DNA of 64,000 bases from the NCBI RefSeq assembly GCF_021654575.1, contig NZ_AP024488.1, positions 3,991,501-4,055,500 of the forward strand, in the 5' to 3' direction. The translations under genes were made by a program, and so were the position numbers. How positions within the stretch are numbered: the stretch's first letter is position 1; each line of letters opens with the position of its first letter. The stretch comes from Desulfoluna limicola. Its GTDB lineage: Bacteria; Desulfobacterota; Desulfobacteria; Desulfobacterales; Desulfolunaceae. Under the pieces are notes generated by a model, which made no database searches, had not been told where the DNA came from, and worked only from the letters and a program-made list of their open reading frames with translations. Positions 26,108 to 35,500 of the stretch are shown here, in pieces.

Positions 26108-26497
26108 ATGAATGACCAGCAGATCAATAAAGCAGACAGCCTTGTCCTGATCCGAATGGAGGTGACCGACACCCTTCAAATCTGGGTGGAGGAGTCCCGG
26201 GCATGCAACCACAGGAGCAACAGCACCCCTGAGCTTTTTCACATCGCCTTTCCAGGGGAGATCATGGCCATGTCAAACCTTAATGCCTCCTACACCCGCG
26301 CAGGCGATTCCGGCACCTATACCGGTAAATGCGTGCGAACGTATGATGCCTCTCCCTTCCTCGACTATGTTCGAACCGAAACCTACGCGGCATCCACGAT
26401 GACACACCCCCTTCACCACTTCCGCATCGTCACCGAAGAAAACATCATCGACGTCATCACCATCACCCCGCCCCAAATCGAAAAAATCTCACTGTAA
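26108..26497 (+). CDS. Hypothetical protein
   Basis: A 129-residue soluble protein, not recognised. There is no signal peptide or membrane helix. Two short beta-rich halves are suggested by LVLIRMEVTDTLQIWVEE and FRIVTEENIIDVITITPP. Only two cysteines (in RACNH and GKCVR) and several histidines (THPLHHF) are seen. I start at ATG 26108, which has AAGGA 9 bases ahead; the open frame extends to 26018 with no ribosome site. Codon use resembles neighbouring genes, so I think it is a true gene. It ends 14 bases before a family A element and faces glnA. Confidence 0.55.
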   Translation: MNDQQINKADSLVLIRMEVTDTLQIWVEESRACNHRSNSTPELFHIAFPGEIMAMSNLNASYTRAGDSGTYTGKCVRTYDASPFLDYVRTETYAASTMTHPLHHFRIVTEENIIDVITITPPQIEKISL

Positions 26498-26511
26498 CAG
26501 GTAAAATTCAT

Positions 26512-26614
26512 GCCTCCGGCGGCCAGGGGCTCAGCCCCTGGACCCCAGGTTCGCGAATGCGCTCTCGCCTTCGTTCCTCAGGCTCATCACATTCGCTGAC
26601 GGGCTTCGCCCGTG
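26512..26614. repeat. Family A element, CCAGGGGC-hairpin type
   Basis: GCCTCCGGCGGC, hairpin CCAGGGGCTCAGCCCCTGG (26523-26541), CCTTCGTTCCTCAGG, then a GACGGGCTTCGCCCGTGA hairpin. It begins 14 bp after the preceding stop codon. Confidence 0.88.
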
Positions 26615-26637
26615 AGCAAAACCGCTGCAACGAAAAA

Positions 26638-26743
26638 CACCTCGAAAGAAGGTTACGAACGCCCTTGCGCTTTCCCCCGAGGTACGAGGGGCAAAGCGCA
26701 AGGGCAATCAGCTTTCGAGGTGGCTCACCTCGCCGCCGGAGGC
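26638..26743. repeat. Family A element beside glnA
   Basis: Ends in GCCGCCGGAGGC (26732-26743), 16 bp from the glnA stop. It contains CGAGGTG/CACCTCG and a long stem GCGCTTT...AAAGCGC with CCCC/GGGG pairs. With 26512-26614 it forms a convergent double element between two 3' ends. Confidence 0.85.
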
Positions 26744-26759
26744 TCCCTTTTTACAAATT

Positions 26760-28085
26760 TTAGATAGAGAGATACTTCCGCTGTTCCCTGGCGGAGATAT
26801 GCACCCTGTCGTCCTCCCACTCCTGAGTTTTCAGGGTCATAAAGTTGGTGTAGAGCTTTTCACCGAGGAACTCTTTCAAGAAGTCACTGCGCTCTGCCTC
26901 CACCAGGGCTTCATAAAAGGTTCGGGGCAGAAAGCGATCGTCCCAGACCTTCATCTGGTATTTACGATCATACGTGCTGCCCTTGTCGGGATTGGCTGAC
27001 TCAAGCTGCTCCCGAATGCCCTGAAGGCCCATGGCGATGAAGGTCGCCATCTGGAGGTAAACGTTGCCCGCCGGATCCGGGTTCCTCAGCTCGATGCGGG
27101 TGGCGGAGGGGCTCGTTGTGTAGGGGACCCGCACCATGGAGCTACGGTTTCGAAACCCCCAGCCTCTCACGATGGGCGCCTCTTTCTCCACCACATAGGC
27201 TTTGTACGAATTCACGGTGGAGGCCATGACCACGGAGGTTTCCCGGGCGTATTTGATAATTCCCGCTATAAACTGCCTGGCCACGGTGCTGAGGTTTTGG
27301 TCCGCGGCATCGTCGTAAAACAGGTTGTTGCCCTCGTCGTCCTGGATGGACAGGTGCATGTGGAAGGCGTTTCGGTTGTGCTCCTTGAATGGCTTGGGCA
27401 TAAAACTGGCATAATAGCCATTTTCCTGTGCGATCCGTTGGGCGACATAGGTAAACAAAAGGGTGCGGTCGGCCGCGCTGACGGGGTCGGTGCACTCAAG
27501 GTTTATTTCATGCTGAGAGGGCGTGACTTCATGATGGGATTTTTCATAGACAACGCCGCAGCGCTCTAAAACATCGGTGATCTGCTGGCGGATGGCCTGG
27601 CCCTTGTCATGCGGGGTGGAGTGAAAGTAACCTGCCTGGTCGGTATGAACGTCGGAGGGAAACCCGCGTTTTGCGGTCAGGGCGAATTCATCGCCATTCA
27701 AAAGAAAAAACTCATGCTCCGGCCCCACAAGAAAATTGAACCCAAACTCGTCTTTGGCGGTCTGGACGACCTTCTGAAGAATCGTTCGCGGATCCACCTC
27801 GGCCGGCTCCCCCTCTTCATTCAAGACATTGGCGATAAAAAAACCGACGGATTCACCGTCAAAGGGGATGTTCCACAGGGTCTTGCCATCCGGCATCAGA
27901 ATGCGATCGCTGTGTTCCACATTGGCGAAGCCTGCGATGGAGCTGCCGTCGAACCCCACCCCATTGTCAAAGATTTCGCCAATTTTGTGTTTGTTAACAG
28001 ACAGGTTCATCAACCTGCCGTTGAGGTCTGTAAAGAAAAGCTTGGTGCAATCCACGTGTTCAAGATGACTGTCTACGTCGTCCAT
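26760..28085 (-). CDS. glnA: Glutamine synthetase, type I
   Basis: A 441-residue glutamine synthetase. It has FDGSSIAGF near the start, the metal-binding VGPEHEFFL, the ATP-binding HMHLSIQ region, VNSYKAY and NRSSMVRVPY, and the RIELRNPDPAGNVYLQMA block. The length and the lack of the NLYxLP adenylylation tyrosine site near the C-terminus place it in the shorter GSI-alpha-like group rather than the adenylylated GSI-beta. It makes glutamine from glutamate and ammonia in the cytoplasm. The start has TAGGAG 4 bases ahead. A promoter and a leader hairpin are listed separately. It is a single gene. Confidence 0.93.
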   Translation of the reverse strand: MDDVDSHLEHVDCTKLFFTDLNGRLMNLSVNKHKIGEIFDNGVGFDGSSIAGFANVEHSDRILMPDGKTLWNIPFDGESVGFFIANVLNEEGEPAEVDPRTILQKVVQTAKDEFGFNFLVGPEHEFFLLNGDEFALTAKRGFPSDVHTDQAGYFHSTPHDKGQAIRQQITDVLERCGVVYEKSHHEVTPSQHEINLECTDPVSAADRTLLFTYVAQRIAQENGYYASFMPKPFKEHNRNAFHMHLSIQDDEGNNLFYDDAADQNLSTVARQFIAGIIKYARETSVVMASTVNSYKAYVVEKEAPIVRGWGFRNRSSMVRVPYTTSPSATRIELRNPDPAGNVYLQMATFIAMGLQGIREQLESANPDKGSTYDRKYQMKVWDDRFLPRTFYEALVEAERSDFLKEFLGEKLYTNFMTLKTQEWEDDRVHISAREQRKYLSI

Positions 28086-28125
28086 AATCTCCTACCCGGG
28101 TATCGTTTCTGCCCAAAACACACGT

Positions 28126-28143
28126 GCCGGCATCCTTGCCGGC
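28126..28143 (-). promoter_or_regulatory. Hairpin in the glnA leader
   Basis: GCCGGCA and TGCCGGC make a perfect 7-bp stem around TCCT, 41-58 bases before the glnA start codon. It lies inside the predicted 5' untranslated region, so it could affect mRNA stability or attenuation. No T-run follows. Confidence 0.4.
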
Positions 28144-28201
28144 CTGCGTTCACCTTAAAATAACAATGTCCAGCATCTACCACACAATTATTTCGAACTC
28201 A

Positions 28202-28231
28202 ATATAATTTATATTTGGAAAATATTGTAAA
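28202..28231 (-). promoter_or_regulatory. Probable glnA promoter
   Basis: On the minus strand, TTTACA (28231-28226), an 18-base spacer and TTATAT (28207-28202) in a strongly AT-rich stretch. A sigma-54 GG/GC pair was looked for and not found. The rest of the gap to 28436 is AT-rich without other signals. Confidence 0.45.
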
Positions 28232-28436
28232 ATCCGTATTTAAACTTTCAGATGCCTCATAACATCCATTCAATTGATTTCAGCACAATACAATTAAAGG
28301 GCGTTTTTTGAGCGACACTGACGGCAGATGGGCATAAAAAACGGTGGATCAAATCTATCCATTTCATGTTAAATAAGATCATTCGGGTGAAGCAATGCCC
28401 CTTTTCGCCAGTGTCAATAGGGGTTCAGGTGAAAAA

Positions 28437-29384
28437 ATGAGGGCAAACACAGCCTCGGTTCACTCGACGTCACCCATCATCAATTCCAACAAGGGCATGC
28501 CGGTGGATAAAAAAACTTCAATTTCTCTCGTTCTTGGAAGTGGCGGCGCCCGTGGGCTGGCGCATATCGGGATCATTCATTTACTGAAAGAGAAAAACTA
28601 CGACATACAATCAATTTCGGGGTGCTCCATTGGCGCGCTGATTGGCGGGATCTATGCCGCAGGAAAACTGGATGACTTTGAGAAATGGGTTCGTGCCATC
28701 ACCAAAAAAGACATCGTCGCCCTGATGGACCTCTCATGGGAAAGGGGAGGGCTCGTCAAAGGCGACAGAGTGATCAACACATTGATCAATCTTGTCGGAG
28801 AGGTGACCATTGAAGAGCTCCCCATCCCCTTTACGGCGGTTGCAGCAAACGTCCAGAATGAAAAAGAGGTGTGGATCAACTCCGGAAGACTGTTTGATGC
28901 CATCAGGGCGTCAGTCTCGCTGCCCCTCTTGTTGACCCCGTTTAACCACAACGGCGTGCCCCTCATCGATGGCGGGGTCTTGAATCCTGTGCCCATTGCC
29001 CCGACCTTCGGCGACAACACAGAGATGACCATTGCTGTGAACCTCGGAGGCCCGGTTGACACACCAGAGTCAGGCACACCCGACATTGCGAGTCCCCCCA
29101 AAGAGCCCCCCCCCTCCCCATTGCACGGAAAAATCAACCGTTTCATTGCAGGCATCCAACAGACCGTCACAAACCACATCATGCCAAACGGTGGGGCTTA
29201 CGATATCGCCAACCAGGCGTTTGATGCCATGCAGAGCACCATCGCCCGCCAAAAGTTAGCGGCTTACCCCCCTGACATGCTGATTGAAATCCCACGAAGC
29301 GCATGCGGCACCCTGGAATTTGACAGGGCGGCTGAAATGATTGACCTGGGGTACCGAAAGGCGCAGAAAATCATTTGCTCGTAA
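28437..29384 (+). CDS. Patatin-like phospholipase (RssA/NTE type)
   Basis: A patatin-family lipid acyl hydrolase, cytoplasmic. The oxyanion segment GSGGARGLAHIGI is followed by GCSIG with the nucleophile serine, and the catalytic aspartate lies in LIDGGVLNPVP, so the Ser-Asp dyad is complete. The fold core is about 270 residues. A proline-rich insertion (SPPKEPPPSPLHG) lies after the dyad, before a C-terminal helical region. Starts at 28395, 28437 and 28497 are all open; I choose ATG 28437 because AGGTG lies 5 bases ahead. Substrates of the RssA group are phospholipids or lysophospholipids, but none is proven for this branch. It is a single gene. Confidence 0.85.
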   Translation: MRANTASVHSTSPIINSNKGMPVDKKTSISLVLGSGGARGLAHIGIIHLLKEKNYDIQSISGCSIGALIGGIYAAGKLDDFEKWVRAITKKDIVALMDLSWERGGLVKGDRVINTLINLVGEVTIEELPIPFTAVAANVQNEKEVWINSGRLFDAIRASVSLPLLLTPFNHNGVPLIDGGVLNPVPIAPTFGDNTEMTIAVNLGGPVDTPESGTPDIASPPKEPPPSPLHGKINRFIAGIQQTVTNHIMPNGGAYDIANQAFDAMQSTIARQKLAAYPPDMLIEIPRSACGTLEFDRAAEMIDLGYRKAQKIICS

Positions 29385-29663
29385 ACTTGAAAACATCATA
29401 ACAAGGGGCTTGCCCGAAAAGGGCGAGACCTGTATGGTAACACCTTATATGGCGGAAAAAATGCGAAATACAGATGCATCACCAGAGCCAGGCAGAACGC
29501 CTCATTAAACGTCGCCCCACGTCACCCACACAGCCCCGATCACATAGCAACGCCCCGACCTGCCACCTTGGGGTGTTCAGATGGTGGCACCATCATTTCA
29601 GGCGACCGACGAGAATAAAAATAAGAGCGTGTTCCATTTTTTGTCACTATTCGGCACAACAGT

Positions 29664-29780
29664 GCCTCCGGCGGCCTGCCGGAGGACAACCTCTTGATAA
29701 GCCTGACAAACAGGCGTTAAAAAAATATCCTTGAGTCATGTCTGTACAAATCGCATCCGCAACCTGCTTGCCGCCGGAGC
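29664..29780. repeat. Family A element, shortened
   Basis: GCCTCCGGCGGC then CTGCCGGAGG, CCTGACAAACAGG, and GCCGCCGGAGC at the right end without the AAGGTG hairpin. The preceding 29385-29663 contains only a small CTTGCCC/GGGCGAG hairpin near 29408. The 29781-29932 stretch shows the pta ribosome site. Confidence 0.7.
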
Positions 29781-29932
29781 AGCCGCCGAAGAGGTATGAG
29801 CCCGGCGGTTCCATGCGTGCCTGGCGATTCATCGATTACATTGCCGGGTTAACAATGTCCCAGAAAAAGGGTGAAAGCCAGCCTGGTCGAGCCCAGCCAC
29901 ACCAACACACAAGGTGATATAGGGAGGAAACG

Positions 29933-32041
29933 ATGTCCGATAGCCTGTACATCACGGGAGCAGAGGCAAGGAGCGGGAAATCAGCCATCGCATTGGGCGT
30001 CATGGAGCTGCTGCACCGCAAGATCAGCCGGGTCGGTTTTTTCCGCCCCATCATCTCAGGCCTCCAGGAACGGGACAGCAACATCCACCTTATCGCCACC
30101 CACTTTGGCATCGAGACGCCTTATGAAATGATGTACGGCTGCTCGGCCAAAGAGGCCTCGGACCTGGCGGCCGAAGGCATGCCCATGAAGGTCATCGAAG
30201 GGATCATCAAAAAGTACAACGAGCTCAAGGAGACCTGTGATTTCGTTGTCTGCGACGGCACCAACTACGCCACCACCACCGCCACCTTCGAATTCGACAT
30301 CAACGCGGAGATCAGCAAGAACCTCTCCTGCCCCGTACTCCTCGTTGCCAGCGGCCACGGAAAAAGCACCCACGAAACCGTGCGATCGGTGGAGGTGGCC
30401 TTAGAATCCCTTGAGGACAAAAAGTGCCAAACCCTGGGTGCCATCATCAACCGAACCCAACCGGATCAGACCGAAGAGATCGTCCGACGCCTGAAGGCCA
30501 ATCCCCAGGTGGAATCCCTCTTTATCTATGCCATCCCTGAAACCCCCTCCCTCGGCCGCCCCACCGTGGCGGAAGTGGCCAAGGCCCTCAATGCAGAGGT
30601 TCTGTTTGGGGAAAGCAGGCTCAGCCAGCATGTCAGCAGCTTTACCATCGGTGCCATGCAGATCCAGAACCTCCTGCAACGCATCACACGTGGAACCCTC
30701 GTCGTCACAGCCGGAGACCGCACCGACGTCATCGTGGCCTGCCTGGCGGCAGGCGCCGCCACGACCCGTCAGAGCATCGCGGGCATGGTCCTCACCGGGG
30801 GGCTCAGGCCGGACGAGACCATCATGAACCTCCTGGCCAACTCCTACCGCACCTTTCCTGTTCTCAGTGTACCGGAAGACACCTTCCCCGTTGCCACCCG
30901 GGTCAACCGGATCCACACCAAGATCTCCCCGGACGATGACCGGAAAATCACCCAGCTCCAGGCCCTCTTCGAAAGCTCGGTGGACATCGCCAAACTGGAG
31001 CGGGAACTCATCACCACCCGTGCCGCCATCGTTACCCCGAAAATGTTCGAGTACAACCTCATCCAGCGGGCCAAAAAAGAAAAGAAGCACATTGTGCTCC
31101 CCGAAGGGGACGAAGAGCGCATTCTTCGGGCCTCAGAGGTCCTGCTTCAACGGGAGGTCGCCGACATCACTCTCCTGGGCAATGAATCCCTCATCAACCA
31201 AAAAATCACCAGCCTGGGCCTGAGGCTCCCCAATGTCCAAATCATCGACCCCGAAACCTCCCCCCTCCTCGAGTCTTACGCGAAGACCTATTACGAGCTT
31301 AGAAAACACAAGGGGATCACCGAAGAGAACGCCTGGGACGTGATCAAAGGCAAAAATTTCTTCGCCACCATGATGGTCCGAGAGGGGGACGCCGATGCCA
31401 TGGTCTCCGGGGCCGTTCACAGCACCGCGGACACCATCCGCCCCGCCCTGCAGATCATTCGGACCAAGCCCGGGGTGTCCATCGTCTCCAGCGTCTTTCT
31501 CATGTGCCTGGAAGACCGGGTCCTTGTTTATGGAGACTGCGCCGTCAACCCCGACCCCAACGCCGAACAGCTCGCCGAGATCGCCATCAGCTCCGCCGAA
31601 ACCGCACGCACCTTCGGCATCGCCCCCACCGTGGCCCTCCTCTCTTACTCCACCGGTGTTTCCGGAAGCGGTGTCGATGTGGAAAAGGTGCGGGAAGCCA
31701 CCCGCATTGCACGGGCCATTGCCACAAAGAATGGCCTTCAACTCAAAATCGAGGGGCCCATCCAGTACGACGCCGCCGTGGACTCCGCCGTGGCGAAAAC
31801 CAAACTCCCCGACAGCGAAGTGGCGGGCAAGGCGACCGTCTTCATTTTCCCGGACCTGAACACCGGCAACAACACCTACAAGGCCGTCCAGCGATCCGCG
31901 GACGCCGTGGCCATCGGCCCCATCCTCCAGGGCCTGAGGTTCCCCGTCAACGACCTCAGCCGGGGCTGCACCGTGCCCGACATCGTCAACACCGTCGCCA
32001 TCACGGCCGTCCAGGCCCAGGCTGAGCAGGGACTTACATAA
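29933..32041 (+). CDS. pta: Phosphate acetyltransferase, long form
   Basis: A 702-residue phosphate acetyltransferase. Residues 1-215 are a dethiobiotin-synthetase-like P-loop domain (YITGAEARSGKSAIAL), 215-325 a DRTGG domain, and 375-700 the catalytic PTA_PTB domain (VLPEGDEERILRA, then SYSTGVSGSGVDVEKV). The long form is the one found in E. coli and many Desulfobacterota, where the extra domains tune activity. It interconverts acetyl-CoA and acetyl phosphate for acetate metabolism. GGGAGG lies 5 bases before the ATG. No acetate kinase gene adjoins it in this window. A family A repeat begins 35 bases after the stop. Confidence 0.94.
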   Translation: MSDSLYITGAEARSGKSAIALGVMELLHRKISRVGFFRPIISGLQERDSNIHLIATHFGIETPYEMMYGCSAKEASDLAAEGMPMKVIEGIIKKYNELKETCDFVVCDGTNYATTTATFEFDINAEISKNLSCPVLLVASGHGKSTHETVRSVEVALESLEDKKCQTLGAIINRTQPDQTEEIVRRLKANPQVESLFIYAIPETPSLGRPTVAEVAKALNAEVLFGESRLSQHVSSFTIGAMQIQNLLQRITRGTLVVTAGDRTDVIVACLAAGAATTRQSIAGMVLTGGLRPDETIMNLLANSYRTFPVLSVPEDTFPVATRVNRIHTKISPDDDRKITQLQALFESSVDIAKLERELITTRAAIVTPKMFEYNLIQRAKKEKKHIVLPEGDEERILRASEVLLQREVADITLLGNESLINQKITSLGLRLPNVQIIDPETSPLLESYAKTYYELRKHKGITEENAWDVIKGKNFFATMMVREGDADAMVSGAVHSTADTIRPALQIIRTKPGVSIVSSVFLMCLEDRVLVYGDCAVNPDPNAEQLAEIAISSAETARTFGIAPTVALLSYSTGVSGSGVDVEKVREATRIARAIATKNGLQLKIEGPIQYDAAVDSAVAKTKLPDSEVAGKATVFIFPDLNTGNNTYKAVQRSADAVAIGPILQGLRFPVNDLSRGCTVPDIVNTVAITAVQAQAEQGLT

Positions 32042-32075
32042 TGCCTTCTATGGTTAAAGTGTCGGGAAAAAGCAA

Positions 32076-32235
32076 GCCTCCGGCGGCAAGGTGTGCCACC
32101 TTGAAAGCAGGGTGCGAATGCCCTCACCCCTCGTTCCTCGGGTCGAGAGCATTCGCGAAATTTTGGTATCAAAACAACCAAAACCTGTTTATCAAACTTT
32201 TCAAAAGTTTGGCCCCCGGCAGGGCCGCCGGAGGC
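32076..32235. repeat. Family A element, near-identical partner of 12283-12442
   Basis: Runs from GCCTCCGGCGGC to GCCGCCGGAGGC (32224-32235), 160 bp. Together with the adjoining bases from 32041 it is almost identical to the inverted copy at 12283-12478. Confidence 0.9.
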
Positions 32236-32283
32236 TCTTCCACTTGGCAGCCGGAAAAGACAACACTAAAAAAGGCAATCAAA

Positions 32284-32395
32284 AAGCACCACGGGTGAAA
32301 CCCGTCAGCGAACAGGAACAGCCCGAAAAAATGAAGCATGGAGTATTCACGAACCTGGGGTTCAGGAGCTCAGCGACTGGCCCCGAAGGCTCTGT
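32284..32395. repeat. Family A diverged half element
   Basis: An ACGGGTGAAACCCGT hairpin, CAGCGAACAGG, then ATTCACGAACCTGGGG and a decayed GGAGCTCAGCGACTGG hairpin. The order matches the half elements at 834 and 5799. Confidence 0.55.
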
Positions 32396-32422
32396 TGAGT
32401 AAACGGATACGGAAGAGTTGCT

Positions 32423-32451
32423 TTGCATTCCCCCATGCACAGTGATACTCT
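32423..32451 (+). promoter_or_regulatory. Possible promoter of the MalT-like regulator gene
   Basis: TTGCAT (32423-32428), 17 bases, then TACTCT (32446-32451), about 110 bases before the GTG start. The -10 box is weak. The rest of the gap to 32562 shows nothing. Confidence 0.35.
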
Positions 32452-32562
32452 TTTTTAGTCAAATATCGCACCCGTGCTTATTACTCATATCTTGTGTGAT
32501 GTTTACGCCTGATAATTCATTGGCTTTGCTGCCCCTGAAATAGGGAGAGAGAGGGGGGATAA

Positions 32563-35500
32563 GTGGCTCTGATTTCTGATACCGTTGCAGTCCCAGGATT
32601 GACGAAGAAACATTATTACATCAGAAGCACTGTTTTACATACAATCAGCCTGCGTTCGTTTGAGAAAAACCGATCCGTTCTTATCGAAGCTCAGGCCGGT
32701 CAGGGTAAAACCACCCTTGCCCGGCAATACCTTGCCCATGTATCCTCCCCCGGTGTCTGGTACCCTCTGTCACCGGACGACAACGACGCCGTTGTCCTCA
32801 TCGACAGGCTCTACTCCCTTCTCAGGCAATCGGTGAAAGGATTTTCATCCCGGCTCATTGCCACCATGCTCGCAAAGGGCGAGATAACCTACAAGTCCAT
32901 GGGAAAGTATGCGCGAATCCTGCTGGCGGATGTAAAAAAAGCCCTCAAAGAGGACCTCTACATCGTCTTTGATGATATCCACCTGATAGAAACCTCCCCT
33001 GCACCTCTTAAATTCCTCGAAGCCTTTGTGTCCGAGCCCCCCCATAACCTTCACTTTATTCTCATCTCCAGGCACCGCATCCCAAGGCAGGTCCGGGCTG
33101 CGTTTCAATCCTCCCGTTGCGTGTATCTCGATACAAAGGCCCTGGCCTTCAGCAAAAAAGAGGCGCGGGAACTGATTCATGGTGTCATGGAGATCCCGTT
33201 GTCCCGCCGGCAGTTAAATCAACTTTATGAGACCACGGGTGGGTGGATCATGGGACTGAGGTCCACATGCATTGCCCTTCAAACCAACGGAACCTCGACC
33301 ACGGCACTCGGGCAACAGCTTCAGGGCAACGCGGAACTGGATTTTCAATACTTTGCCGAAGAGGTCTACCCCTGGATGGAACCTGTGGTCACAGCGCCCG
33401 TGCTGAAGCTGGCCCTTCTTGACGACATCCCTCTCCGGCTTGCGGAACAGGTCTGCGAAGATGAGAAGGTGTCTGAAAAACTGACCTATCTCTGCCGCAA
33501 CAATTTTTTTCTGTCACAGGTGGGGAACCACGAGGAGACCTTCGCCTTTCATCATCTGTTCAGGGATTTCCTGAGAGGAAAGTGCCGACAGCAGTTTCGA
33601 GGGGAGGAGATCGCGGATTTTCTGAACAGGGCCAGCCACTGGTACGCAGAGGAGAACCAGCTTGAAAAGGCCCTCTCCTGCCTCCTGAGAGCAAACAACC
33701 ATGATGGGATGGAGGCCCTGATGGAGAGGCGCGGCATGGAATCCTACCGGTTGGGCCACCTTTACTGCATCCACCTGATCTTGAAACAGATCCCGCCCCC
33801 AGCCATTGAGAGCCGGTGCTGGCTCTCCTTTTTTCTGGGCCTCCTCTCCATTGAGCTGGAGCCGACCTCGGCGATTCATTATCTGAATGTATCCCGGAAC
33901 CTCTTTGCATCAAGGGGCAACCCACAGGGCGAACTGCTTGCCACCGCAGAGCTGTGCTTTAACCATATCTACATAGACGGCCAGCTCGATTCGGGGAAGG
34001 CCCTCTTTCCCCGGGCCTCCGAGCTGTTCAAAAGGCTTGGGGAGAGCCTGGACCCATTTTATAAAGCACGGACGGCCAGCGCCCTGGCCACCGCCAATTT
34101 TTACTATTTTGGGGATACAGACACTGCGGAGGCCTACTCCGCCCTGGTCAAAGAGACAGCCAGGGCCCATGACATGCGAAACATTCTTGCGGAATCCCAC
34201 GCCACCTCCTGTTTCAACCACATGGGCCGGGGCAGGTTCACCCTCTCTGCCGAAGAGATTGATGCCCTGCACCCCTGCTTTGCCGACCCCCGCGTGAACG
34301 ATTCCACCAAATTCATTGGCCGCGTGGCTCAACTCAACCAACTCGAAATAACAGGCGATTTCTTCAACTACGCCTACATGAAGTCCATCGCCCAGCAGCT
34401 CACCGGAACAGAGCTGATCCAGAACAGCGTACTCCAGGGGTTCACCACGGTCTGGGATACCTGCCAATCTCTGGCAGATGGCGACACAGACCGCGCCCTG
34501 CAGCTGATCCATGGGGCACTTGTCCGGGACGAAGCCAGCCAGAGTCCCCACCTGAGGAGCCAGTTCTACCACTACCAGGCCTTTATCTACGGGGTAACAC
34601 AAAACGCCCCCAAAGCCATTGAGGCCGCATCCCGGTCCATTGAACTCCGCCAAATGGCCCAGGCCCCCTACTTTACCACCCTGCAGGCCATGATCCTGGG
34701 AGCCATGTATGTGCAGCTGAACATGCCTGATCAAGCCGAAGAGTTCCTGGCAAAGGCCCTTGAGGGCAGTAACGCCCTTAAAGAAACCTTTATCCGGTGC
34801 GGCGCCCTATCCCACAGAAGCTTCATGCACCTTCAATGCGGAAACAAAGACGCTGCCCTGAGGGACACCCGCGAACTGCTCACCCTCATGCAGAAAGAGC
34901 GCTACACCCATTTTGACAGCTGGATGCCCCGGGTCATGCTACCCGTTCTTCGATTCGCGCACCAACATGGGGTCAGCCCTCAATTTGTTCGAAAGCTTGC
35001 TTCAATGAGGCTGAATGTCTCCTTTGACGAAGAGCACACCCCCCTGCCGATTCTTGCCGTCACAACCCTTGGAAAATTCACCCTGAAAATAGGGGATAGC
35101 GTTATCCTGGACGGCACCCACCTCAGCCAGAATGAGCAACGCCTGCTCTCAGCCATCATCTGCGCTCCGGCCATGAGCATCAGTATCCACGAAGCGTTTG
35201 ACATGTTCTGGCCGGAATCAAATGAGGAAAAAGCGCTCAAAGCCCTGAACGTGATGTTTTTCCGGTTACGAAAAAAAATCTCCCCCCCGCCTGAAGCCCC
35301 GGCGTTTGAGTTCCAGGATTATCTGCAACACAAAAACAAGCAACTATTCCTTACGCATTGCAGGATTGATGCCCACGAGTTTCAGGCATCGGTCACCCGG
35401 GGGCTCACCCAGTTCAAGCAGCGCCAGCCCTGGCAGGCTTCCAACTCTTTTCGATACGCCCTCTCGCTCTGGAAGGGCTCTTTTCTCAAAAGCATCGACG

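Noticed and set aside
28086..28260. A sigma-54 promoter for glnA
   Set aside because: I looked for the GG-10-GC pair on the minus strand and found none; a vegetative-like pair is the better fit.
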